Counted from the stretch's first letter, positions 11,873 through 25,015 are shown. The stretch is 64,000 bases of DNA from Eutreptiella sp. 'Long Island Sound 2002' (GCA_964036045.1 OZ038393.1:45624429-45688428), one strand, 5' to 3'. Numbers and translations are program-made. The notes: generated from the sequence alone by a model not told the origin.

Positions 11873-12685
11873 TCACTTGGTGCAGGGGGCAGTGGCCGAC
11901 GCGGCACAGGTGGCGGGGCTGGCTTGGGGATACGGGGGGGTTTTGGGGGGGGGCACACAGGATTTCAAGTACCACTGTTGCATGCTCCTCGTCATGCTGA
12001 GGAAATGCGAACGACTAATTCTCATGCCCTCCTGCCACAGCCGCAGGGGGTTTTTCTTGGGCTGCTGCACAGCAAACCGGTACATCGCTCGGCGGTTCAG
12101 CACGCTGTCTACAAAGTACTGGACCCCACCCCCGTGATTCTCCCGGATGAGCTGCAGTGTTTTGGCACTGTAGGGCCCGTGTACAGTGGGCTTTGGGGGG
12201 GTGGGCGGGTCCTTGGGTACATACTTGGGGGGTTGCGGGGGGGATGGCGGTGGCACGGCAGTGCACATCAGGGCCTCCTCCACGGCTTCCAGGGCTACCA
12301 GGTATGGGGTTGGGGGGGCAGAGTGCGGCGCGCCCCTGTCGGCCGGCGCCAGGGCCGGGACAGGGGCAGACTGTGGCGCCTCTGGGGCGCCCGGTTGAGT
12401 TAATGTGGTTGGGGTTGGGTTAATGTGGGGTCTGCGTGGAGGACTTACGGGCATTGGAGAGGTTGTTGGTGCACGGCAGGGTGAAGGGGGAGAGGGAGGC
12501 GGTGTTGGCAATGGAGGCTGGGGGGAGGCCAGTTCGCTGAGACACTTCTCAGCATCAGAGTCCCACGGTGGTGATGGGGGTTGGTCTCCAAACCGCAAGA
12601 GCTCCGGCAGATCCCCCCAACCGCATTCCGGGAACGAAGGGCTGGAGGGGGCGGAAGAGGCCACACTAAGGGGGCTAGACGACAT
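11873..12685 (-). CDS. proline-rich protein of unknown function
   Basis: A 270-codon frame starts at ATG 12685 and ends at TGA. It begins with a Ser/Pro-rich low-complexity region and includes one copy of the helicase's repeat module (PGAPEAPQSAPVPALAPADR). It then has a more ordered C-terminal stretch, about residues 165-250: KTLQLIRENHGGGVQYFVDS, then RRAMYRFAVQQPKKN. No family was recognised. Its stop lies about 265 bp upstream of the helicase start, on the same strand. The shared module suggests the two proteins belong to one element, or that this is an exon of the helicase gene that has lost its splice context. Confidence 0.5.
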   Translation of the reverse strand: MSSSPLSVASSAPSSPSFPECGWGDLPELLRFGDQPPSPPWDSDAEKCLSELASPQPPLPTPPPSPPSPCRAPTTSPMPVSPPRRPHINPTPTTLTQPGAPEAPQSAPVPALAPADRGAPHSAPPTPYLVALEAVEEALMCTAVPPPSPPQPPKYVPKDPPTPPKPTVHGPYSAKTLQLIRENHGGGVQYFVDSVLNRRAMYRFAVQQPKKNPLRLWQEGMRISRSHFLSMTRSMQQWYLKSCVPPPKTPPYPQASPATCAASATAPCTK

Positions 12686-12739
12686 GGCAAAGTGCAGCCC
12701 ACAGTGTCTGGGTCAGAGACGCAACGGTCTAGACCCTAG

Positions 12740-15050
12740 ACGCGCTTCCTCGCCTCAAGGGTCAAGGGTCGATAACAAAAGAGTGCCCTATGTGTAGAAG
12801 AGGCTCAGCGCACACTTGTCTCCTAGGCAATACACGCATTTCCCTTTGTGTCGAGAGAGACATGCACAACAAGGAACAGATAAGCGTTGAAGGGACATAG
12901 GTACCAGGAGCATGTGACATGGGACCCCTTCTCAGTAGCTGGCAGCATGTTCATCATTGAAGGGGTCTATGGTCATAGGCGCCATGGCCTAGACCACGGA
13001 CGTACTAAACACCTCAAGGGTGTTGTGCATGATCCACCAAATAAAGTAAAATCAAGTGCGATAAAACCAAAACATACCATGAAATCACAACCACATTAAA
13101 TCAATGGACCACCAGTACCCACATAGCAGAGCCCCTTCTGAGTTTTTTTTTTGGCTGACAGTGCATACGTACATGGCACAATGCATGGTCCATCTAATAA
13201 AAAAAAATCCATCAAATCCATCAAATCAAACAGATCCAAGACACAAAAGTATTAGCAGCGCACACCTCTGTGAATGGTAACCAGAACAGCCAAAGCAGAG
13301 CCCCTTCTCGTAACATTGTTTTCGGTGGAAGCGTCAGCCTCCGGGCGCCATACGACTATGGGGATGTTTGAAAAATGTCTTGGGGTCTTGGCCGGGACAG
13401 GGGCTGCGCCTCGAGGGCTCTTTAGGGATGCTGCTGCTGCGAAGCCGAATCCCTTCCCCCCCGGATGTGGAGTTGGATGGTACTGATTTTCCCATGCTTA
13501 GGCAAATGCTCTTTCATGCCCCACTTTCTCAGCAGCTCTGCCGACCAAAACAGGGCCTAAGAAGAAAGGTCCCTGCGGGGGTCTGTGCCTCTGCTGTGGG
13601 GGAAGCACAGACCCGATGTCGGCAAAGCATCCCCCTGCGTTTGCGCCCTTAGAGAATCATCGAAGGGGATGCGTAACCTCGTTTGTCAAATAGCAAACAT
13701 GGAAGCAAATACCAGGAAATCAGAACCCCTTCTCAGTTGTCGTCAGCACATTCCTCATCGAAGGGGTCTGTGGTCGTAGACGCCAGGGCCTAGACCATGG
13801 ACATACCAAACACCTCGATGGGTGTTTTTCAGGAACAAACAGCACACGTTCAAATACACCTTCAAAAGAAATGCAATGCGACACGTGGCACCAAAGTTGC
13901 AAATGTTCACGGCTTACACCATAACACACCTCTGAGAATTGTAGTCTGTGGGTAATCTGTAGTCTGTGATTTTTTCCATGTTTTTCCAGTACACGCAAAA
14001 CCAACAGAACATCGAACATCACAGACACACACCATGTGATGCTGACACTGAAAGAGGCAAGGCAGGCTTTTCCACACCATTGCGCATGGGGTTGCGTGGG
14101 GGGTGTTTTCCCTACACTATGGATTTCTCTGCATGGTTTTCCAAACTTCCTCAAGAAACACCACAGCAAGACGGAGGACGACAAGACAGAGCACAGGGGT
14201 TTTAATGGTCGTCACCAGATCCTGCAATGAACAACAAAGCGTGAGCAGGGCATAGTGCAGCACCTTGCAATGAGCCTTCGGGGCTGGGACAGAGGGGCGG
14301 TTTAAAACAAGGAAGTCAAATTCGAAATCACTGCAGAGCCCCTTCTCAGATGTATGTTGCTTGGTTTTCAAAATGGTTGCTGGCCATTGGAGGACATGGT
14401 GCACGTTCTGGTGGACATGGTACACTGACTGCTGGGGGCAGTCCCATTCCTCGGCCGCAAATCCGCAAAGCTCCGTCCGCACAAAACAGGTCCTAAGAAA
14501 CGGGTCCCTGCGGGGGTCGACACTGAAGACCCACGCGTGACGGAGCAGCACATGTAAATTGTCATGCATCGTCATTGAAGGGGCTCACAGTCAGCAAATT
14601 GTAATTGGTTGCAGGAGCAAACGTGCCAGAACCCCTTCTCAGTTGTGATCAACGCGTTCATCATTGAAGGAGTCTCTGGTCCAAGGCGCAAAGGCCTAGA
14701 CCACAAACAATCAAAAACACCTCAAGGGCGTTGTACACAAACAAATTGTCTGCTCAAACAACCAAAATCAGAATCAAATTGAAGTTGTCACATACATTGT
14801 CAACAACAGGTGTGCAATTGGTTTCCAAACGGGGGGGTTTGTTTTTTCCGTGGCACCCTTTTTCCTTGGGGGGGGGGTTGAAAGCACCCGATAGTGGGGG
14901 GGGGGTGGGGGGGTCACGGGGGGGGGTTTCCTGCGAAGAGTTTGGTGTGGACAAGGGCGGGGGGGGGGGGGTTGATGTAGTGCATAATCAAGGGGCTGGG
15001 GGAGGGGGGTTCATGGTCTGGTAATGATGGTCCATAAAAGTCTGATGTCT
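12740..15050. repeat. non-coding region with a dispersed ~110-bp repeat
   Basis: No credible gene. Three fuller copies (about 12925-13035, 13722-13830, 14627-14740) share CCCCTTCTCAGT, then CATT/CTCATTGAAGGGGTCT, GGCCTAGACCA and ACACCTCAAGGG. Partial copies (CAGAGCCCCTTCTC) lie near 13127, 13303 and 14334. Within each copy CCCCTTC and GAAGGGG are arranged as an inverted pair. Poly-G rich DNA (14830-15010) precedes the large satellite. Confidence 0.7.
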
Positions 15051-15064
15051 GATGTCTGATAGCC

Positions 15065-18000
15065 CACTAGGTCGCTATACACATAGCTGCGGGGCATTCC
15101 TATCCCCCCGCGGCCGGCAAGACCGGAGGGACTCGGGTGTATCCGCCGCTGTGTGGGGGTGGGTGGTGTGGTGTCTCTTTAAAACCCCCACGGGGCGTCC
15201 CTATCCCCCCGCAACCCAGGCAGGACCGGAGGGATTCGGTTGTATCCGCGGCTGTGTGGGGATGGGTGGTGTGGTGTCTTCTTAAAACCCCCACAGGGCG
15301 TCCCTATCCCTCCGCAGCACAGGCAGGACTGGAGGGACTCGGGTGTATCCGCCGCTGTGTGGGGGTGGGCGGTGTGGTGTCTCCTTCAAACCTCCACGGG
15401 GCGTCCCTATCCCCCCGCGGTCGAACCAGGACTGGAGGGACTCGGGTGTATCCGCCGCTGTGTGGGGGTGGGTGGTGTGGTGTCTCTTCAAAACCCCCAC
15501 GGCGCGTCCCTATCCCCCGGCGGCGCAGGCCAGATTGGAGAAACTCGGCTGTATCCGGTGCTGTGTGGGGCTGGGTGGTGTGGTGTCTCCTCGAAACCCC
15601 CACGAGGCGTCCCTATCCCCCCGCGGCCCAGGCAGGACCGGAGGGACTCGGGTATATCCACCGCTGTGTGGGGGTGGCTGGTGTGGTGTGTTCTCAAAAC
15701 CCCCACGGGGCGTCCCTACCCCCTAGCGGCCCAGGCAGGGCTGAGGGACACGGGTGTATCCGCCCATGTGTGGGGGTGGAGAGTGTGGTGTCTCCTCGAA
15801 ACCCCCACAGGACGTCCCTATCACCCCGCAGCCCACGCAGGACCGGAGGGACTCGGGTGTATCTGCCCGCTGTGTGGGGTGGGGTTGTGTGGTGTCTTCT
15901 TAAAACGCGGACGGGGCGTCCCTATCCCCCCGCGGCCCAGGCAGGGTTGGAGGGAATCGGGTGTATCCGCCGCTCTATGGGGATGGGTGGTGTGGTGGCT
16001 CCTCAAAACTCCCACGAGGCGTCCCTCTCCCCCCGCCGCCCAGGTAGGACCGGAGGGACTCGGGTGTATCCGCCGCTGTGTGGGGGTGGGTGGTGTGGTG
16101 TCCCTTTCAAACCCCCACGGGGCGTCCCTATCCCCCCGCGGCCGAACCAGGACTGGAGGGACTCGGGTGTATCCGCCCATGTGTGGGGGTGGAGAGTGTG
16201 GTGTCTCCTCGAAACACCCCCGGGACGTCCCTATCCCCCCGCATCCCACGCAGGACCGGAGGGACTCGGGTGTATCTGCCCGCTGTGTGAGGGTGGGTTG
16301 TGTGGTGTCTCCTGGAAACCCCCACGAGGCGTCCCTATCCTCCCACGGCCCAGGCAGGACTGGAGGGACTCCGGTGTATCTGCCGATGTGTGGGGGTGGC
16401 TGGTGTGGTGTCTCCTCAAAACCCCCAGTGGGCGTCCCTATCCCCCCGCGGCCGAACCAGGACCGGAGGGACTCGGCAGTATTCGCCGCTGTGTGCGGGT
16501 GGGTGGGGTGGTGTCTCCTTCAAACCCCCACGGGGCGTCCCTATCCCCCCGCGGCCCTGGCAGGATTGGAGGGACTCGGGTGTATCCGTCGCTGTGTGGG
16601 GGTGGGTGGTGTGGTGTCTCCTGGAAACCCCCACGAGGCGTCCCTATCCCCCCGCGGCCTAGGCAGGACCGGAGGGACTCGGGGATATCCACCGCTGTGT
16701 GGGGGTGGCTGGTGTGGTGTCTCCTCAAAACCCCCACGGGGCATTCCTATCGCCCCGCGGCCCGGGCTAGACCGGAGGGACTCGGGTGTATCCGCCGTTG
16801 TGTGGGGGTTGGTGGTGTGGTGTCTCTTTAAAACCCCCACGGGGCGTCCCTACCCCCTAGCGGCCCGGACAAGGACCGGAGGGACTCGGGTGTATCTGCC
16901 TATGTGTGGCGGTGGAGAGTGTGGTTTCTCCTGGAAACCCCCACGGGACGTCCCTATCCCCCCGCAGCCGACGCACGACCGGAGGGACTCGGGTGTATCT
17001 GCCCGCTGTGTGGGGTTGCATTGTGTGGTGTCTTCTTATAACACGGACGGGGCGTCCCTATCCCTCCGCGGCCCAGGCAGGGTTGGAGGGACCCGGGTGT
17101 ATCCGCCGCTGTGTGGAGATGCGTGGTGTGGTGTCTCCTCGAAACCCCCACGAGGCGTCCCTATCCCCCGGCAGCCCAGGCAGGTCCGGAGGGACTCGGA
17201 TGTGTCCGCCGCTGTGTGGGGATGGGTGGTGTGGTGTCTCTTCAAAACCCCCACGGGGCGTCCCTATCCCCCCGCAGCCCAGGCAGGTCCGGAGGGACTG
17301 AGGTGTATCCGCCGCTGTGTGGGGGTGGGTGGTGTGGTGTCTTCTTAAAACCCCCATGGCGCGTCCCCATCCCTCCGCAGCCCACGCAGGACCGGAGGAA
17401 CTCGGGTGTATCCGCCGCTGTGTGGGGGTGGGTGGTGAGGTGTGTCTTCAAAACCCCCACGGCGCGTCCCTATCCCCTCGCGGCCCAGGCACGACCGGAG
17501 GGACTCGGGTGTATCTGCCGTTGTGTGGGGGTGGATGGTGTGGTGTCTTCTTAAAACCCCCACGAGGCCTGCGTATCCCCCCGCGGCCCAGCCAGGACCG
17601 TAGGGACTGGGGTGTATCCGCCATTGTGTGGGGGTTGGTGGTGTGGTGTCTCTTTAAAACCCCCACGGGGCGTCCCTACCCCCTAGCGGCCCGGACAGGG
17701 ACCGGAGGGACTCGGGTGTATCTGCCTATGTGTGGCGGTGGAGAGTGTGGTGTCTCCTGGAAACCCCCACGGGACGTCCCTATCCCCCCGCAGCCGACGC
17801 ACGACCGGAGGGACTCGGGTGCATCTGCCCGCTGTGTGGGGGTGGGTTGTGTGGTGTCTTCTTAAAACACGGATGGGGCGTCCCTATCCCTCCGCGGCCC
17901 AGGCAGGGTTGGAGGGACCCGGGTGTATCCGCCGCTGTGTGGAGCTGCGTGGTGTGGTGTCTCCTCGAAACCCCCACGAGGCGTCCCTATCCCCCCGCAG

Positions 18001-21000
18001 CCCAGGCAGGTCCGGAGGGACTCGGGTGTGTCCGCCGCTGTGTGGGGATGGGTGGTGTGGTGTCTCTTCAAAACCCCCACGGGGCGTCCCTATCCCCCCG
18101 CAGCCCAGGCAGGTCCGGAGGGACCCAGGTGTATCCGCCGCTGTGTGGGGGTGGGTGGTGTGGTGTCTTCTTAAAACCCCCACGGCGCGTCCCCATCCCT
18201 CCGCAGCCCACGCAGGACCAGAGGAACTCGGGTGTATCCGCCGCTGTGTGGGGGTGGGTGGTGAGGTGTGTCTTCAAAACCCCCACGGCGCGTCCCTATC
18301 CCCTCGCGGCCCAGGCACGACCGGAGGGACTCGGGTGTATCTGCCGTTGTGTGGGGGTGGATGGTGTGGTGTCTTCTTAAAACCCCCACGGGGCCTGTGT
18401 ATCCCCCCGCGGCCCAGCCAGGACCGTAGGGACTGGGGTGTATCCGCGGTTGTGTGGGGGTGGGTGGTGTGGTGTCCCCTCGAAACCCCCACGAGGCGTC
18501 CCTATCCCCCCGCAGCCTAGGCAAGACCGGAGGGACTCGTGTATATGCATCGCTGTGTGGGGGTGGGTGGCATGGTGTCTCCTCGAAACCCCCACAGGGC
18601 GCCCCTATCCCCCCGCGGCCCAGGCAAGACCGGAGCGATCGGGTGTATCCGCCGCTGTGTGGGGGTGGGTGGTGTGGTGTCTCCTTCAAACCCCCACGGG
18701 GCGTCCCTATCCCCCCGCGGCCCAAGTAGGACCGGAGGGACTCGGGTGTATCCGCCGCTGTGTGGGGGTGGGTGGTGTGGTGTCTCTTGGAATCCCCCTC
18801 GGGGCGCCCCTTACCCCCCGCGGCCCCGGTAGGACCGAACGGATTCAGGTGTATCCGCCGCTGTGTGGGGATGGGTAGTGTGGTTTCTCGTCGAAACCCC
18901 AACGGGGCGTCCCTATCCCCCCGCAGCCCAGACAGGTCCGGAGGGACTCGGGTGTATCTGCCCGCTGTGTGGGGGTGGGTTGTGTGGTGTCTCCTAAAAA
19001 CCCCCAAGGGGCGTCCGTATCCCCCCGCGGCAGAACCCGGACTGGGAGGGACTCGAGTAAATCCGCCGCTGTCTGGGGGTGGGTGGTGTGGTGCCTCCTC
19101 AAAACCCGCCCGGGGCGTTCCTATCACCCCGCGGCCCAAGCAGGACCGGAGGGACTCGGGTGTACCCGCCGCTGTGTGGGGGTGGGTGGTGGGTTGTCTC
19201 TTCAAAAACCCCAAGGGGCGTCCCTATCCCCCCGCGGCCGAGGCAAGATTGGAGGGACTCGGGTGTATCCAGTACTTTGTGGGGGTGGGTGGTGTGGTGG
19301 TTCCTCGAAACCCCCACGAGGCGTCCCTATCCCCCCGCGGCCCAGGCAGGACCGGAGGCACTCGGGTATATCCACCGCCGTGTGGGGGTGGGTGGTGTGT
19401 TGTCTCCTCAAAACCCCCACGGGGCATTCCTATCCCCCCGCGGCCCCAGGCAAGCCCGGAGGGACTCCGGTGTATCCGCCGCTGTGTGGGGGTGGGTGGT
19501 GTGGTGTCTCTTGAAAACCCCCACGGGGCGTCCCTATCCCCCCGGGGCCCAGGCAGGCTTGGAGGGACTCGGTTGTACCCGCCGCTGTGTGGGGGTGGGT
19601 GGTGTGGTGTCTCTTAAAAACCCCCGCGGGGCGTCCCTATCCCCCCGCGGCCCACGCAAGATTGGAGGAACTCGGGTGTATCCGGTGCTGTGTGGGGGTG
19701 GGTGGTGTGGTGGCTCCTCAAAACCCCCACGAGGCGTCCCTGTTCCCCCGCGGCCTAGGCAGGACCGGAGAGACTCGGGTATATCCACCGCTGTGTGGGG
19801 GTGGCTGGTGTGGTGTCTCCTCAAAACCCACACGGGGCATTCCTATCCCCCAGCGGCCGGCAAGACCAGAGGGACTCGGGTGTATCCGCCGCTGTGTGGG
19901 GGTGGGTGGTGTGGTGTCTCTTTAAAACCCCCACGGGGCGTCCCTATGCCCCCGCAGCCCAGGTAGGACCGGAGGGATTCGGTTGTATCCGCGGCTGTGT
20001 GGGGATGGGTGGTGTGGTGTCTTCTTAAAACACCCACGGGGCGTCCCTATCCCTCCGCGGCACAGGCAGGACTCAAGGGACTCGGGTGTATCCGCCGCTG
20101 TGTGGGGCTGGGCGGTGTGGTGTCTCCTTCAAACCCCCACGGGGCGTTCCTATCCCCCCGCGGTCGAACCAGGACTGTGGGGACTCGGGTGTATCCGCCG
20201 CTGTGTGGGGGTGGGTGGTGTGGTGTCTGATTCGAACCCCCACAGCGCGTCCCTATCCCCCCGCGGTCGAACCAGGACTGGAGGGACTCGGGTGTATCCG
20301 CCGCTGTGTGGGGGTGGGTGGTGTGGTGTCTGATTCAAACCCCCACGGCGCGTCCCTATCCCCCTGCGGGCGAACCAGGCCCGGAGGGACTCGGGTGTAC
20401 CCGCCGCTGTGTGGGGCTGGGTGGTGTGGTGTCTCTTCAAAACTCCCACGGGGCGTCCCTATCCCCCCGCGGCCCAGGCAAGATTGGAGGGACTCGGCTG
20501 TATCCGGTGCTGTGTGGGGCTGGGTGGTGTGGTGTCTCCTCGAAACCCCCACGAGGCGTCCCTATCCCCCTGCGGCCCAGGCAGGACCGGAGGGACTCGG
20601 GTATATCCACCGCTGTGTGGGGGTGGCTGGTGTGGTGTCTCCTCAAAACCCCTACGGGGCATTCCTATCCCCTCGCGGCCCAGGCAAGACCGGAGGGACT
20701 CGGGTGTATCCGCCGCTGCGTGGGGTTGGGTGGTGTGGTGTCTCTTTAAAACCCCCACGGGGCGTCCCTATCCCCCCGCGGCCCACGCAGGACTGGAGGG
20801 ACTCCGCTGTATCTGCCCGCTGTGTGGGGGTGGGTGGTGTGGTGTCTTCTTAACACCCCCACGGGGCGTCCCTACCCCCTAGCGGCCCGGACAGGACCTG
20901 AGGGACTCGGGTGTATCCGCCCATGTGTGGCGGTGCAGAGTGTGGTGTCTCCTCGAAACCCCCACAAGAGGTCTCTATCACCCCGCAGCCCCTGCAGGAC

Positions 21001-22860
21001 CGGAGGGACTCGGGTGTATCTGCCCGCTGTGTGGGGTTGGGTTGTGTGGTGTCTTCTTAAAACGCGGACGGGGCGTCCCTATCCCCCCGCGGCCCAGGCA
21101 GGGTTGGAGGGACTCGGGTGTATCCGCCGCTCTGTGGGGATGGGTGGTGTGGTGGCTCCTCAAAACTCCCACGAGGCGTCCCTATCCCCCCGCCGCCCAG
21201 GCAGGACCGGAGGGACTCGGGTGTATCCGCCGCTCTTTGGGGATGGGTGGTGTGGTGGCTCCTCAAAACTCCCACGAGGCGTCCCTATCCCCCCGCCGCC
21301 CAGGCAGGACCGGAGGGACTCGGGTGTATCCGCCGCTGTGTGGGGGTGGGTGGTGTGGTTTCTCTTTCAAACCCCCACGGGGCGTCCCTATCCCCCCGCG
21401 GCCGAACCAGGACTGGAGGGACACGGGTGTATCCGCCGCTGTGTGGGGGTGGAAAGTGTGGTGTCTCCTCGAAACACCCCCGGGACGTCCCTATCCCCCC
21501 GCAGCCCACGCAGGACCGGAGGGACTCGGGTGTATCTGCCCGCTATGTGAGGGTGGGTTGTGTGGTGTCTTCTTAAAACGCGGACGGGGCGTCCCTATCC
21601 CCCCGCGGCCCAGGTAGGACTGGAGGGACTCCGGTGTATCCGCCGATATGTGGGGGTGGCTGGTGTGGTGTCTCCTCAAAACCCCCAGTGGGCGTCCCTA
21701 TCCCCCCACGGCCGAACCAGGACCAGAGGGACTCGGCAGTATCCGCCGCTGTTTGGGGGTGGCTGGTGTGGTGTCTCCTCAAAACCCCCACGGGGCGTCC
21801 CTATCCCCCCGCGGCCCAGGCAGGATTGGAGGGACTCGGGTGTATCCGTCGCTGTGTGGGGGTGGGTGGTGTGGTGTCTCGTGGGAACCCCCACAGGGCG
21901 TCCCTATCCCCCCGCGGCCTAGGCAGGACCGGAGGCACTCGGGTATATCCACCGCTGTGTGGGGATGGGTGGTGTGGTGTGTCCTCAAAACCCCCACGGG
22001 GCATTCCTATCGCCCCGCGGCCCGGGCTAGACCGGAGGGACTCGGGTGTATCCGCCGCTGTGTGGGGGTGGGTGGTGTGGTGTCTCTTTAAAACCCCCAC
22101 GGGGCGTCCCTACCCCCCAGCGGCCCGGACAGGACCAGAGGGACTCGGGTGTATCTGCCGCTGTGTGGGGGTGGAGAGTGTGGTGTCTCGTGGAAACCCC
22201 CACGGGACGTCCCTATCCCCCCGCAGCCGACGCACGACCGGAGGGACTCGGGTGTATCTGCCCGCTGTGTGGGGTTGCATTGTGTGGTGTCTTCTTAAAA
22301 CACGGACGGGGCGTCCCTATCCCTCCGCGGCCCAGGCAGGGTTGGAGGGACCCGGGTGTATCCGCCGCTGTGTGGAGCTGCGTGGTGTGGTGTCTCCTCG
22401 AAACCCCCACGAGGCGTCCCTATCCCCCGGCAGCCCAGGCAGGTCCGGAGGGACTCGGGTGTGTCCGCCGCTGTGTGGGAATGGGTGGTGTGGTGTCTCT
22501 TCAAAACCCCCACGGGGCGTCCCTATCCCCCCGCAGCCCAGGCAGGTCCGGAGGTACTCGGGTGTATCCGCCGCTGTGTGGGGGTGGGTGGTGTGGTGTC
22601 TTCTTAAAACCCCCACGGGGCGTCCCCATCCCTCCGCAGTTCACGCAGGACTGGAGGGACTCGGGTGTATCCGCCGCTGAATGGGGGTGGGTGGTGTGGT
22701 GTCTCTTTAAAACCCCCATGGGACGTCCCTATCCCACGCGGCCCACGCAGGACCGGAGGGACTCAGGTGTATCCTCCGTTGTGTGGGGCTGGGTGTTGTG
22801 GTGTCTCTTCAAAACCCGCACGGGGCGTCCCTATCCCCCCGCGGCCCAAGCCTAAGCCGC
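15065..22860. repeat. 103-bp satellite, about 75 copies, with higher-order structure
   Basis: The unit recurs every 103 bp (TCCCTATCC at 15301, 15404 and so on). Consensus elements are GGCGTCCCTATCCCCCCGCG, GCAGGACCGGAGGGACTCGG, TGTATCCGCCGCTGTGTGGG and TGGGTGGTGTGGTGTCTCC. Since 103 is not a multiple of 3 and the unit is poor in stops, long frames appear in all three frames on both strands; these are by-products. Larger blocks also repeat: the segment starting near 16860 recurs near 17690 (about 826 bp, 8 units) and again near 22110. The block near 15110-15290 recurs near 19860-20035. Confidence 0.95.
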
Positions 22861-24300
22861 AACTAGCGAGTAGGCAAGCATAACAGGGGTCATAGCCGCG
22901 GGGTAGCAGTAACCGGGACTCAATGTGAGCTCTCTTAATCAGAACAACCCTAAATCCCGCTGGGGATTAACTCCCGAACGTAACGGAATTTAGGGCGCCC
23001 TTGGGGCTTTTAAGCCCGCGGAGTGTACTGAGGCGTGATTGCCAGCACTTACGTCTGGCCTGCCATACCCATTTTTGGGCCCGCCTCACTACGGCCGGTC
23101 GGGTCCAGCTCTGTGCAGCGCACGGAACTTGAAATGGGGGAGCCCATTTACCTGCTTAGCGTTACTTACGGCAGTAAGCTCTGTTTATTGCGTTATTTAC
23201 ATATGTACAGATTTACCCCGTAGACATGCCCCATGCGTTGGTGCACTCGCCTTTGGGGCTGCCGTTAGGGGGTCCGAGGCTTTTACCCGGACCTCCGGCC
23301 CTCCTAGGCTGTTGACCGGAGGCGTACATTATACAGTACTGCGGTTCATTGTTTATACAACGTACATTACTTGATACATACACATCACATAGGTCCAGAC
23401 GGGGGCTCTTGGGGCAGCTGGCGCCCCCCGTGGTCCAATAAAATGACAAAAAAACCTTTCCAAATAAAAATTTCTAAACAACTCCCAATGGACACTGGCC
23501 GTGGTATGGGGGGCCTCCCCCTTCTTTAAGGGTAACACCCGTCAGGTGGGGGGGGGATGGCGCCCCTCCACGGTATCAGCTTTGGAGGTTCCCCTTTTTT
23601 CAATCGCACATGACGCCCCCACGGGGTTACCGCAAATGGCGCCCCCCAAGGACAGCAAGACCCCACGGACCGGAGGGGGTCTCTGAATGCCTCCGGGCAC
23701 TAGGAGGGGCTGTCGCCCCTCCGCAGAAAGAAATCACGGGCACCCCCCCCCTTAATTCAAGGCACGCCGGGCGGGGAACGTCCCGCAGAGAGAGCAGGGG
23801 GGGGGCGCGCCTTCCATCATGGTCGCCGCATTCTCCTGTGGCTAGGGGGGCCTCCCTGTAGTTCATAGGGGTCCAGACTGCCAAAGTTGCCGGTAGGTGC
23901 CAGCGCCCCGGCACAGTGAGCACCGTAGAGGCAGAATCCGGCCCTTGCCCCGACCGCGCCGTCGGCACCCCCCTTTTGCCCCCCATTCCCAGGCCCGGAC
24001 GGGCGGCGGAGGAGCCTAACGGCCCCCTGTCATCGCACTTGGTCCCCAGCCCATGATGCACCTGTGCAGAGGCTCGGTCACAGGGAGACCCGGAGCACCC
24101 TCGCATAACGCCACCCCCCGGTGGAGCCCGCCTTGTGCCATCGTGGTTCCCCCACGGTGGCCGGCAAGGGCTGAGGCGCGCTATCCCGTGACCCAGCCGC
24201 CGCGGCTAGGCTGGTTCACCCCCCAGATTGCGTGTGGGCCCAGGGGACCACCCCCTAATTTCACCCCCACACCACGGTGAGGTCACGCGCCCCTGGGCGG
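22861..24300. other. unassigned intergenic region
   Basis: No supported gene or RNA. The stretch after the satellite (to about 23200) has balanced composition and no recognised motif. About 23430-23470 is A/T-rich with two AATAAA-like hexamers. 23550-24290 is GC-rich with runs of C and G and no frame that looks like protein. Confidence 0.4.
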
Positions 24301-24317
24301 CAGTTGGGGTAATTTGT

Positions 24318-25015
24318 AATGCACAGTGTGAAGTGTGCAGTGTGCAATACACAGTGTGCATTGTGCAATACACAGGGTGCAGTGTGCAATGCACAGTGTG
24401 CAGTGTGCAATACACAGTGTGCCGTACACAGTGTACACTACGCGCTACACACTGTGTCATGCACACTGCACACTGTACAGTGCAAGCGTTCGGGCGCTCA
24501 GTGAGTGCTGATTGAGCCGTTTGACGCTCTCACTGAGCGCTCACCACGCCGTTTTGCGCGCTCCCTGCGCCATTTCGTGCGCTTACTGCGCGCGCCACAC
24601 GGCGCAGCGAGCGCTCAGTGAGCGCGCCAAATGGCTCACTGAGCGCTGGGTGAGGGCTCGCTCATGGTTTAATGTCACTGTGCACTGCCAATGTACACTG
24701 TCACTATACACTGTCCATGTAAACTGTCAATGCTGTCACTGTCTACTGTCACTGTACATGATACCCTGTATTCTGGCACCGTACACTATCACTGTACACT
24801 GCACACTGCCCTTGCACACTGCAACTATACACTGTCACTGTACATTGTCACCATACATTGTACAATGTACATTGTACACTATACTCTGTACATTGTACTC
24901 CACAACGGCCAAGGCTCTACACTAGCACTCTACACTGTCACTCTACACCCACTGTATGCTCTCATTCTACCCTGTCATTGTACATTGTCACTGTACACTG
25001 TCACTATAAACTTGG
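24318..25015. repeat. short-motif arrays (TGTGCAGTGTGCAATACACAG; CTCAGTGAGCGC; CACTGTACACTGTCA)
   Basis: Three adjacent arrays. 24318-24485 is built from CACAGTGTGCAGTGTGCAAT units. 24490-24660 is a cluster of palindromic CTCAGTGAGCGC / GCGCTCACTGAG boxes. 24665-25015 is built from CACTGTACA/TACACTGTCA units. The first and third are roughly complementary (CACAGTGTGCA against TGCACTGT/TACACTGT), so the box cluster sits between inverted flanks. Confidence 0.8.

Noticed and set aside
15137-22855. Long open frames of 99-702 codons on both strands within the 103-bp satellite
   Set aside because: They appear in all six frames at once, follow the 103-bp period and encode the same low-complexity Gly/Pro/Arg peptides. 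This is explained by a stop-poor repeat, not by coding.
22861-23240. Possible ribosomal RNA or spacer sequence after the satellite
   Set aside because: Composition looked rRNA-like at first, but no conserved rRNA segment could be recognised.
24318-25015. Telomeric repeats
   Set aside because: The motifs are not any known telomere unit and vary from copy to copy.
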